From the NCBI GenBank assembly GCA_049999765.1, contig JBNGIQ010003303.1, forward strand, positions 1 to 27,370: a stretch of 27,370 nt of DNA, in the 5' to 3' direction. The notes beneath the pieces were generated by a model. The model saw nothing but the letters and a program-made list of their open reading frames with translations. It had not been told where the DNA came from and did not search any database. This DNA comes from Phaeoceros laevis (lineage: Eukaryota; Anthocerotophyta; Anthocerotopsida; Notothyladales). The position numbers and the translations under genes are program-made. Positions 1-8,819 of the stretch are shown here, one piece after another; the stretch's first letter is position 1, and every line of letters begins with the position of its first letter.

Positions 1-134
1 CCTGCCCCCTTTAGCCAACGACACCAACTTCGCGTCCCCCGTCGAACTGCAACAGAAATTTGCCGGGCCGTATTAACGTATGAGACCTGGCCCTCTTCCT
101 TCACGTTTGCTCCCGACGTCGCAACTAAAGTTAG

Positions 135-170
135 ACTACTTGGCGCAACTGCACTACTTGGCGCAATTGC
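135..170. repeat. 18-bp tandem direct repeat, two copies
   Basis: Two adjacent 18-bp units (135-152 and 153-170) share the core ACTACTTGGCGCAA and differ at one base. The rest of 1-290 shows no gene, only low-complexity intergenic DNA that turns AT-rich near 230. Confidence 0.7.
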
Positions 171-289
171 GCTAACAAGCTTCAACCACATAGCCACCCA
201 ACTATGAAGTTCTATGAAGATGTAGGAGGACGCATCATAACACTCTGAATTAGAAATAACTACATGATACATAAAAGCATAATAATTTT

Positions 290-490
290 TTTATAAATTA
301 AATTTTGGTATTAAATATCAAATCTTTATTTGATTGACTAGTTATTTGGTATCTCAAAATTGTGCATTGGTATAAAATACCAAATTCTCATTTGATTGAC
401 AATTATTTGGTATCTCAAAATTGTGCTTTGGTATGAAATACCAAATTCTCATTTGATTGACAATTATTTGGTATCACTCAAAAATAAAGT
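290..490. repeat. AT-rich 61/62-bp tandem repeat with hairpins
   Basis: The unit begins near 331, 393 and 454, giving a period of 62 then 61 bp. Each unit carries TTTGATTGAC, TTATTTGGTATC and a near-perfect hairpin, TTGGTAT/ATACCAA with a 3-nt loop (367-383 and 428-444). A decayed further copy lies at about 612-667. It could be a decayed mobile-element terminus or a local satellite; no coding capacity is seen. Confidence 0.75.
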
Positions 491-611
491 TGTAAGAGTA
501 CTAGAAGCGGTAGGAAGTTACAAACAACCTATGATGAGATATGCCATCTGATATGGAATTAGAAAATGGTTGTATTATTTATAAAAATATAACAATCTTC
601 TTGTAATATAA

Positions 612-667
612 ATTTTGGTATGAAATACTATTTATTCATTTTATTGACAATTATTTGGTATCTCAAA
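612..667. repeat. Detached, decayed copy of the 61/62-bp AT-rich repeat
   Basis: The stretch repeats the order AATTTTGGTATGAAATAC, TTATTGACAATTATTTGG and TATCTCAAAATA seen in the array at 290-490. The ATACCAA arm of the hairpin is degraded. About 120 bp of unrelated sequence separates it from the array. Confidence 0.6.
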
Positions 668-1650
668 ATATACAAAGACTTATCATGCTAGAATGAGCTA
701 GACCTTGTGGGCTTTTGTCTTTAGACCAGGTACAAAGTAACGATTCTAACGAGTTACGAATCACAAAAATCACCAAAATTATCAATATTTTTATATATTT
801 GATCATATTGTGGTATATTTTAATTGTACAAGCCATCACATGGTCACCGCGTTGCGCCATAACATAGATCGCGTCACCGCAACGCGGCGCACGCCAAGTT
901 GGTGGCCTTGGCTAAAGGGGGCAGGCGGCGAAACAGGGTATAAGTTAAGTTATAAGCGGAGAGGGCCGGTCCCGGTCCCGAGTGTGGCCGGTACCCCGTG
1001 GGGCCACCCGAGCATTGCAGAGGCGCGGGCTGGATCCGCTTGGAGCTCCAACGCTAATATGCAACACTTTCCAGACCGTTGCATTTTCCCCTCGCCGTTC
1101 AGGCTAAGGGATGGACCGTCCCATAATGCAACGGTCCCGGACGCGAGATTCGATGGAGAGAGGGTGCTGCCCTCCGTTTCGGCCTCACACACGTGTGCCT
1201 GACCGATCCGGACGTCCTCCCCGCCCACCCATCCGTGTCGGCGTGTACGATGGGCCACAAAACTTTTTTTCGCCGGCTTTCATGGCACATTGGCACCAAA
1301 ACAAATACATACTTACCTTAAAATCCACCGTGGCCTTGTCGGGCGGTACCTGCGCTGAGTCTCAGACGCTACACGAGGGAGGATACTTACACGCGGCACC
1401 CTTACCCTTTGCCGCGTTCACCATATTTGCCCATTTGCCCGCCATGTGGTTATTCACTTAAGTTGTATTCATGTCACGACAAAGAGGTCAGTAATTGAAG
1501 GGGTGCTCACATTAGATGAAGACATGGTCGCGGATGGTGCGAGATGGTTGCGGATGGGTCGCCATGTTTACGGATACCATTTTAAGATTATTCTGAGTAT
1601 TTTAAGAGTATGTTCATCGCCGGCTTCAAGGGTTTCAGGGATACTTCGTG
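668..1650. other. Gene-free intergenic stretch
   Basis: No credible coding region is visible. Composition changes abruptly near 840 from AT-rich to GC-rich. A short inverted repeat, CCGCGTTGCG at 847-856 and CGCAACGCGG at 878-887, marks that boundary, with GTCACCGC as a direct repeat beside it. Open frames at 810-1460 have no recognisable protein signal and overlap on both strands. Confidence 0.5.
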
Positions 1651-1844
1651 AATGTTCGTCGACCAGCCCGTCATTCCCGCCTCCAATACTTCCCTCCGCG
1701 CTTGCCCTGCTCAGGCGGCTGATGGAGCGCAGGTGAACCGGGGCTTGGCTGTGGCCAGCCCAGTGCTGGCAGCCATGGCCGCCATGGTGAGTGGAGCGGG
1801 CTCTGGTGAGGGGGCCTTCTTAAGGGACTGCCTGCCTGGCTGCC

Positions 1845-2099
1845 GTGCTCAGCGTCACGGCTGTGCTTGCGCACAGCCTCACCAACTGCCTTCAATTGGG
1901 CATGCTGCTCGAGCTCCACCGCAACTGCTCGGGCTACCATGACCACCTGCGCATCTCCGTCCAGCGCAGCCAGCGCCTGCCGGTGGAGAAGAGGGAGGAT
2001 GGCGAGCTCTTTCACTACAAAGTTGCCCTTCAGCTGGGCCGAACAGACGGAGTGCCGCCCATTCCTCGAGGTGACATTCTCGCCAGCAAACTGTTCTGA
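1845..2099 (+). CDS. Unrecognised possible terminal exon, about 65-85 residues
   Basis: I do not recognise this protein. The open frame ends at TGA 2097-2099 and has protein-like composition: mixed charged and hydrophobic residues, with short stretches such as LFHYKVALQLGR and PRGDILASKLF near the C-terminus. Possible splice acceptors lie just upstream (CTCAG near 1852 and CACAG near 1878), and a consensus donor follows a short upstream open stretch at about 1785 (ATG|GTGAGT). Simple joining of that donor to either acceptor breaks the frame, so no full model is offered. It could be the last exon of a small gene, a gene fragment, or chance. Confidence 0.3.
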   Translation: MLSVTAVLAHSLTNCLQLGMLLELHRNCSGYHDHLRISVQRSQRLPVEKREDGELFHYKVALQLGRTDGVPPIPRGDILASKLF

Positions 2100-2117
2100 T
2101 GAGTGAAACCTGCTCAA

Positions 2118-3250
2118 CGCTTGTGAGAGTGCTGTAGAAAGTTGAAACCCTACTGGCTTATTTTAGCTTTGCCTTGGCAGGTGCTTTGCCTTGGCTTTGC
2201 CCTGGCCTGGATTCTTCTGTCCAGGATGACTTTCTGCCTCGGACATCTGCCTGTTTAGGGGACATCTTCAGCTCCATTTTCTGGTAACAACCTTGACAGA
2301 CTTCAATGGTTTCCCTTGCATGCATGTAAGATTCTTAGAACGGTGGTCCACCGATTGCAATGCAACATTACTCTCCTACTAGGTTTGGTGCTAATCACAT
2401 TGTATGGATGGGTGGAACAGGGCAGACAAACAAGGCAGCTACTAGCCCCATCGTGAAACAGCAGGTGATTGATACTCAAGCCCGATGAGAGTCCATATGC
2501 TTTGAAGTTGACAGTTTTGAGAGATTGCCCGGCTGATGACTTCTCATTGTATGAACTCAGACCGGCAGCTATTCTACACTGTTACTGCACATCCTTGTGC
2601 TCCTCAAGCACCACAAGACCTGCGCAACTAAATGAAGTTCGGGATTCGCAGAGCAACTGAACACAAGCAGCACTTGTAAGTGCAAGATACTTCTCTGTGT
2701 GCTTCCAGCAAAGGTCCTATCATGGATAGTATTTGAGCAGACTGGTGTTATCTCACGCAGGAGTTGATCACAAGATTTTGCAGCCTGGCTGGAGCACAGA
2801 GCTACAACGAAGATCAACCATATGCACGGTAGTTTATGGTTGCTGTGCGAGCCACAGCCATTTAACTGGTGATGTTTGATGCGGTTCTAGGTTTTCTATG
2901 GCTTTCCTTACCCACCCTCTTCGCTGTGACAGCTACAGCGTCTACTCAAGGAACTTTGCAGAGCAGGTCAGTCTTCCTCCTTCCCATCCATGATTTTGGT
3001 GCTGCAGATTTTGAAGCAGGGCGACTACAAATGTGTGACCAGCACTATGTGTGCGCACATGGCTGAATCTATTTTTGCGGTTGTGCATATTTGTAGGTGG
3101 TGGAGGATGAAGCACTTTACGCAAAGCAAGCATATATAGGATAGTTCTTATTGCCAATGCTATTCCACGCATAATAGGAATCTAGAATATGCCATCTGTA
3201 TTCTTATTCTATAAACCGTTTATTGCGTGTGATTTGTAATAAAATTATTT
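2118..3250. other. Intergenic stretch with no recognisable gene
   Basis: Only short, unrelated open frames occur on either strand. A few CTTTGCCTTGG-type direct repeats lie at about 2165-2205. The stretch turns strongly AT-rich at about 3180-3265, where TAATAAAATTATTTTATTATA is close to palindromic. Confidence 0.5.
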
Positions 3251-3370
3251 TATTATAAAATCAGGGTGCAGCGATCAATTTGAATTTTAAACTGGAAGAG
3301 CATATTCTGACCGTGGGGGATGTACACTTGGCGGATGTGCACGGGAGGGCACGTCCGGACAGCGCACGGC

Positions 3371-3510
3371 AGACCGTCCACCGTGGACTGTCAACCGTGG
3401 CCGGCCCTGACACCGTGGACTGTCCGCCGTGGCCTGCCCTCACACCGTGGACTGTCCGCCGTGGCCTGCCCACCGTGGACTGTCCACCGTGGACTGTCCG
3501 CCGTGGCCGC
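3371..3510. repeat. GC-rich minisatellite based on CACCGTGGACTGTC
   Basis: The core CACCGTGG recurs at 3379, 3411, 3443, 3471 and 3485, spaced 32, 32, 28 and 14 bp. The full unit is CACCGTGGACTGTC followed by (C/A)(G/A)CCGTGGCC and a short spacer. Because the repeat lacks stops, it produces apparent open frames on both strands at about 3260-3660, none of which looks like a protein. The following 3511-4180 holds no recognisable gene. Confidence 0.85.
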
Positions 3511-4259
3511 CTCCTGCTGCACGTTGCCCTGGTGCGGATCCAGGTGACAGGACTGGCCTGGCCAGGCCTGACAGGGCTGGCCTGACAATTGGCGTCAGGC
3601 CACCCTCTCACTAGCAGAAAGACAGTTGCAAATGGGGGGATGCAACTACGATTAGACAACGGTCAAGCAACTCTCCGGCCCTTAGAACCGGTGTCCAGGG
3701 CGGGGCAGGTTGGGCGTTGCAAAACAGCCATTCCGTTGCGGTAGCGTTGCGGAACACCGTTGCGTAGGAACCCAAATTCTAGTAGTGAATGATCCATGCA
3801 TGGTCCAATAATTCATACATCAATTATTGCACAATACTTTTCCTGTATCGTACTACTATCACAGTGTGTGAGGGTACTACTAGGTGCGTGCATCATAAAA
3901 AGCCTAAGTCAATCAAACACAGTCGACCAGGTGCCAAGCTTGGCATGGCCTACTGGATTCAAATATCAATTTATCCATCCGACAGACAGACAGTTGGCAG
4001 ATTGGGTACAACCCACAACGGAATTTTTGCCTGCCGGACGTCAGTCGTCCGCTACACCTGCCTCACAATGCGCTCTTCCTTTCGTGCTACATGTGTTTGT
4101 TATCCTTGGGCAAGGCAATTTCATTGGCCTATAGGCTATAGGAGTCCATCAAACATATCTGCTGTGAGAAGCAACCAGACGTCTAGTTGAACAGCAAAAA
4201 CCTTCTCATTTCGTTTTTGACCTTTCCTCAAACTCCTCCATTTTCCAAGGCTCCATATC

Positions 4260-4880
4260 GATTGAGTTTTCAGGAACTCAAAGAACCCGGTTGGCGGATT
4301 TATTACACACACGTTTTATCCCCTCTTCTTTTTGTAAAGAAGAAGAAAGGTAGGAGGCTCAGCGTTGTTATCTCACCCTCAACGAACAGACTGTGAAGAA
4401 TGTCTATTCGCTACCTCGCATTGATGACTTATTCGCACACTTACATGGTCCTCGGTATTTAAAATTCTAAAATTGATCTTCGGGCCGGGTATCAGCAAAT
4501 CCGAATTAAGGGGATGAGCCCAAGATTGCTATGCGCACACGTTATGGCCTTATGAGTGGCTGGTTATGCTCTTTGGATTGACTAATGTCTTGCAACTTTT
4601 ATGGCACTTATAAATGCAGTGCTCAAGTTTGCACCCATTTCTCGATAGGTTTGTGATTGTGTGTTTGGATGATATTCTCATATACAGTGAAAATTTGGGG
4701 GACCACATAACTCACCTGCAAGATGTACTTCAGGTGTTGCGCAAACACAGCCCGTATGCCAAGTCCAGTAAGTGTGAATTTTGTGTGGATAAGTTGGATT
4801 TTCTTGGGCACGTCTTTGTCAATGAGTTCGAAGGGGATAGTTGTAGATCCTAAGAAAATACCTGTAGGCAATTCGCAATT
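4260..4880 (+). mobile_element. Ty3/gypsy retrotransposon remnant, broken reverse transcriptase
   Basis: Translated segments match the order of a Ty3/gypsy reverse transcriptase. First is a fingers segment ending near SPLLFVKKK (about 4270-4350), then a PRIDDLF segment (about 4415). Next come the palm segment with the catalytic motif as CLDDILIYS (about 4660-4690) and the SKCEF...LDFLGHV region (about 4765-4815), followed by a DPKKI-like stretch in another frame (about 4845). The pieces lie in different frames separated by stops and frameshifts, so this copy is dead. No integrase, RNase H, gag or long terminal repeats are visible nearby. It is a truncated relic rather than a gene. Confidence 0.85.
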
Positions 4881-5099
4881 GGGGGTGTACCTTGCAGGAA
4901 TCCATGTGCAAGTCTCCAATTTGAAAGGCCAAGTACATGGATTCCAGCTCTGACCAGGAACAGCAGCTCCCCAATTCTTACGTAGACAATGATATTGCCG
5001 ATCAGGTGACTCCAGCTTCCTCAGAGGGTACCTAGCACTTTGCATGCGCATATTCATTTGGTCCTCCTGCCTCTACATGTAACAACGCACATCAGTTGG

Positions 5100-5515
5100 C
5101 TGACTACTTAACATGGTGGTATATGGTGCACAGGAGTTTTGGCTGCTGGAGAGGCATCTCCAGCATCAAATAAACAGACTGCAGCACTTGCCACTTGGCG
5201 TAAGCTTAAGACACAGAAGCTAAGTTATGCTGTTGAGCAGAATGCTGATTTTGACAACTATGGTTCACAGGTAAATCCTATGTGCACATTGATCAATATG
5301 TTTGAGCTCTTCCTTTCTCTTTCCAGTTGCAATTAAAAATGGGACAAATGCACATGCTTTTGTGTCTCACACATTCCCTGCTGTACAGGATGCAGATGCA
5401 CGTGAGGCAACCCAGAAACAATCAATGTCACAGCTTCGAAGGAAAGAATTATACAAGTCTACAAGGTCACCTGCAGTGCATACTTTCGACACACATGCCT
5501 TCTATGGCCAGTAAC
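5100..5515 (+). other. Exon-like open stretches of unknown origin
   Basis: Two open segments (about 5139-5275 and about 5335-5513) are separated by a stretch with a donor-like CAG|GTAAAT (5270) and an acceptor-like TTTCCAG (5327). Direct joining puts the second segment out of the frame that looks most protein-like, which ends in HTFDTHAFYGQ. I do not recognise the product. Because copia-like sequence follows immediately, it may be part of the same decayed element. Confidence 0.25.
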
Positions 5516-5529
5516 GTTCACAGGTGAGC

Positions 5530-5900
5530 AGTGCATCACAGCACCTGCGCCAACACGACCTGTACGCACTCGAACTGCACCCGTCAACTATGATCCTAGA
5601 CAGTGGTCAAGCAGGCACAGCCATACAAACTGGGAAATTGGAAATGCTATAGCAAGCATGCCAACTGTACCTGCAAGTGAGGAGCAAGTGGGGGACTCTT
5701 CAGACGATGACGTCTCTGCACTAGTGATAGCTTTACAAGGTGTGCTGGCGTCGAGTTTCACTCTAGAGGCCTAGGAAGCACAAGCGCTGGCAGTTGCTAC
5801 TGCTCACCCATCAGATCCAGTGAACATGAAAGATGCGTACAGCGGGCCAGATGGTAAGCCAAGCGCGGTCTTATCACGTCCAGGTACCGAACCTTAGTGA
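5530..5900 (+). mobile_element. Probable Ty1/copia polyprotein remnant
   Basis: One frame is open from about 5532 to 5895 apart from a TAG at 5772-5774. Near its end is a run of the form DPVNMKDAYSGPDGK. This resembles the conserved linker between integrase and reverse transcriptase in Ty1/copia polyproteins, where an Asp-Pro precedes a Met-x-(D/E)-Ala...Ser-Gly-Pro-Asp stretch. The upstream part is acidic and Ser-rich, as in that linker. The reverse transcriptase itself is absent. Confidence rests on a single short motif. Confidence 0.45.
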
Positions 5901-5950
5901 AGGTGGCTGGGTTGGGTAGCAACATGACGGTAGGAGGCAGCTGGATCAGG

Positions 5951-5966
5951 GTAGTAGTAGTAGTAG
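5951..5966. repeat. Trinucleotide microsatellite (GTA)n, with a related copy at 6708
   Basis: About five trinucleotide repeats are followed by sequence containing TTAGCCAACTCCAC. A second tract at 6708-6722 is followed by the similar TTAGCCGACCCCAC. The microsatellite and its right flank therefore appear to be duplicated about 757 bp apart, bracketing the tandem arrays between them. Confidence 0.6.
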
Positions 5967-6024
5967 ATTATGGTGTTTAGCCAACTCCACTTAGGAATTG
6001 AACACCCCGTCAGGTTGTTCCCCC

Positions 6025-6110
6025 GTCCAGGGATTGGAAGTGACAGCCGGGAGCCCCTGTCCAGGGATTGTAAGCGACAACCGGGAGCCCCCGTCGAGGG
6101 ACCTTGGTCT
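6025..6110. repeat. 34-bp tandem repeat
   Basis: The unit starts at 6025 and 6059, with a partial third copy from 6093. The shared core is GTCCAGGGATTG followed by ACCGGGAGCCCC-like sequence. Confidence 0.75.
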
Positions 6111-6230
6111 ACCTGTTGGGGCTACATCCGTGAAGCGCAGCAGCTGAACGGTCCTTGCACTAGCGAAGTGATATCCTGCTTCAACACCCTGCTCTGCAAT
6201 TGAAGCGCTGAGCGAAAGTGTGAGCAGAAG

Positions 6231-6364
6231 CTGCCTGAAAGTGCATGAGACCGGGCAACCGAGCAAAAATAGCAACCAAGCTGCCTGAAAGTGCATGAGA
6301 CCGAGCAACCGAGCAATAATAGCAAGCCGAGCAATAATAGCAAGCCGGGCGATAATAGCAAACA
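6231..6364. repeat. 50-bp direct repeat and 18-bp triplicate array
   Basis: CTGCCTGAAAGTGCATGAGA begins at 6231 and again at 6281, a 50-bp period. It runs into three 18-bp units of the form GAGCAATAATAGCAAGCC at 6311, 6329 and 6347, the last one diverged. No protein is supported here. Confidence 0.8.
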
Positions 6365-6424
6365 GTGTACTCCACAGAACGTGAGAACCCGCTAGTTTAT
6401 GAGTCTGCTTCACAGGGCTGCTTG

Positions 6425-6507
6425 TCGAAAGTTGGCTGCTTGCCGAAAGTTGGCAATGGGCACTGTCGAAAGTTGGCTGCTTGCCGAAAGTTGGCAATGG
6501 GCACTGT
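6425..6507. repeat. 41-bp tandem repeat built from CGAAAGTTGG subunits
   Basis: The 41-bp unit starts at 6425 and 6466, and each unit contains two CGAAAGTTGG cores. It directly follows the 6231-6364 arrays but shares no unit with them. Confidence 0.8.
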
Positions 6508-6920
6508 GAAAGACTGACGTAAGGTACTGCATCCTCGTGTGGTGCCAATCCCGGTGAAAATCATGAAAATTACTAAACTAACTTCGAAAAAATCCATTTT
6601 TTCCTGGGGCTGTGTGAACACGTGAGCACTAACTGTGCACCAAGTATGAGATAAAAGAGATATTGTTATTATCATTATTTCTTCCTTAGGCGTATGCAAC
6701 CATAGGCTAGTAGTAGTAGTAGAAAGGACATGCTTAGCCGACCCCACATGGAATGGAGCAGGCCGACACATTGGTGGCACACTAGGTGGATTGGTGGACT
6801 TTACCTTGCAGGAGGTGCGCCCCCCTCTCCTAGCACCTAGCTAAGACGCCAAACAAGTGTGAGAAGAAAAAGGGATGTGACCTACTAGACGATTATAAAA
6901 AGGCAGGTAACCTACTAGAC

Positions 6921-7089
6921 GATCATAAATACAATCACCAATGCAAAAGAAGTACGAAATAATTTTTTGTTGGAGGCGATCATAAATATAATCAACAATG
7001 CAAAAGAAGTAAGAAATAACTTTTTGTTGGAGGGATCATAAATATAATCATCAATGCAAAAGAAGTGAGAAATAACTTTTAGTTGGAGG
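6921..7089. repeat. 56/57-bp AT-rich tandem repeat, three copies
   Basis: GATCATAAAT marks unit starts at 6921, 6978 and 7034. Each unit contains AATGCAAAAGAAGT and TTTTTGTTGGAGG-like sequence. Just upstream, ACCTACTAGACGAT occurs twice, 31 bp apart (about 6880 and 6911). The open frame on the minus strand over this array is only the repeat translated. The remaining 7090-7318 holds nothing recognisable. Confidence 0.85.
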
Positions 7090-7318
7090 TGAGGAATCTG
7101 AGGATCCTTGAGCAGATAAAATAGATGACTCTTACTCAAAAGTGAAAAAGAGTGAACACTCTTATAATTACTTTCAGTCAGGATTTGACGCATAAGCGAA
7201 CAACATGCTTGCTGAACACGACGTAACCTGGTCCTGCCCTAAGCAATGACACATGGCTCGCTCCCGGCTCATTGTTTTCAGACTTTCTCGATGACTGAAG
7301 ATTGAAATAATGAGTATG

Positions 7319-7602
7319 TTAAAGGAAGCCGGGAGCACTGGGTTATGGCATTAGCACAGGTAATGCTACCCGGTGCGACCGCCTTCCTTTAACATAAAGG
7401 GAAGCAGCGAGTTATAAAGCCCGCGCGAGCCCCGGGATTATGAGCGTAATCCCGCGACTTGCAGTAATCCCGCGACTTGCAGGCATAATGTGCTACCCGG
7501 CGGTGGTAACGTGCTACCCGGTGCTAATCTCCATAAAGGAGCGGGATTACGCTCATAATCCCGGGGCGAGCGCGGGCTTTATAACAAGCCGGTTTCCTTT
7601 AA
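7319..7602. mobile_element. Nested palindromic element, MITE-like foldback
   Basis: The ends are inverted, TTAAAGGAAGCCGG (7319-7332) and CCGGTTTCCTTTAA (7589-7602), with one mismatch. Inside lies a second inverted repeat with 44-nt arms (7412-7455 and 7541-7584) that differ only in a 3-nt block and enclose 85 nt. The left 76 bp (7319-7394) is itself a hairpin beginning TTAAAGGAAG and ending CTTCCTTTAA. The central loop carries an 18-bp direct duplication (7446-7463 and 7464-7481) and repeated GTGCTACCCGG. It has no coding capacity. TTAA at both outer ends may be the target-site duplication, but that is not certain. Confidence 0.75.
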
Positions 7603-8819
7603 GAATGAATGAAACGCAGTTTAACACACTATATGGCGTATGACAAATTTGAAAGGCAGAGACGTATCAGCCTCGCAAATACTACTCATTGCGCAAGGGG
7701 TGTGCGGCCAGCCAAAGCCTTAAACCCGTCCACCTATCTTTGTTCAACACAGCGTTGTCAACAACTCTTGTCGCTGTCACAACTGACAAGTGGTGCCCGC
7801 TCTTCTGAACATCAAACTATTTGGGACGCCAAGGCTGGCTGATTGCCCCTCACTGTATCTGCAAAGAGAATAAGGATCAGAAACAAGAAGTATTGACTGG
7901 TGACATTTTCTACTACTCTTTACACATAACAAGCGAGGGTCAGCTTACAGCGGTTTCATCGATGGAAAGTGCAACCGGCGACTCGAAAGAGCATTTTTGA
8001 GGATGATCTAGTGAGCTCATTGGAGATCTCTGCATAGCTCACAAGTCGTGTAAACTATGAAAACACTAAGCTCAAGGACATTGCCAGCCTTCACAACATG
8101 TAACTTTGCCCTGCTTTGAACAGCTTACTAACACATGAGAGCTTAAAGGGGAAAGTTGAGGCCCAGCCTCCACTGCATCTACCAACGTAAACCCCTGTCC
8201 CAGGTGGATAGTGTTCTGTTCGCAGCAACTCTGAGCAGCAATGACACCACCTATACCTCCACGTCGTCCTCATATATGAGACAAAGAACAAGAACCGTGT
8301 CTGCTCCAACTCTCTTAGACGTACGCATCATCTCAGGCACTTCATCCCAAACAGCTCGCAATGGCCACAGAAAGGTGGCACAGTAAACCACTTGGGAACA
8401 CTTGAATTCGTCCGGCAGTCCAAGGAGATCTAAAGATTTGCACAACAGAAGGCAAAAGCTTATACTGTCAGTACTGCCATATCCAAAGTGAAGTGCTCAA
8501 AACCCTACTGTCTTGTGTACTTAAGCATATCACAGTTTGCCTGCTCCAGCCTGCAAAAATTGGTGACTAACCCGGAACCAACACAGAAAGCTCACATCTG
8601 GATTGCAGAACCGGAAACTATGCTCATGTTTGAAGACAGTCGACTATGAGCACGCTGTCATTGTGCCAATTGGCTTTATCCTTGCTTCACTCAGCATGGA
8701 AAGTGTGTGATGCAATTTCCTAATACAGCCACATCTACACTTGGCAAGAGAGGTGAGTCTAATTTGCCATCGTTGCATGTCCAGCTCCTTTTTAAGGTCT
8801 GCTCCTGCGCTTACGAACC
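7603..8819. other. Intergenic stretch with no recognisable gene
   Basis: Short open frames occur on both strands, none with a recognisable domain. The right end is downstream of the PPR-DYW pseudogene, which reads leftwards, so some of it may be old 3' sequence of that gene. Confidence 0.45.

Noticed and set aside
950-1461. Overlapping open frames on both strands in the GC-rich segment
   Set aside because: They have no domains or splice context, and the frames on the two strands cover each other.
3261-3659. Overlapping open frames on both strands
   Set aside because: They arise from the stop-free GC-rich minisatellite and translate to simple repeats.
5991-6548. 185-codon minus-strand open frame
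   Set aside because: It runs through the 34-, 50-, 18- and 41-bp arrays and contains IIARLA and SASSQ-type repeats, with no protein signal.
6915-7193. Minus-strand open frame rich in Phe, Ile and Leu
   Set aside because: It is the translated 56/57-bp AT-rich tandem repeat.
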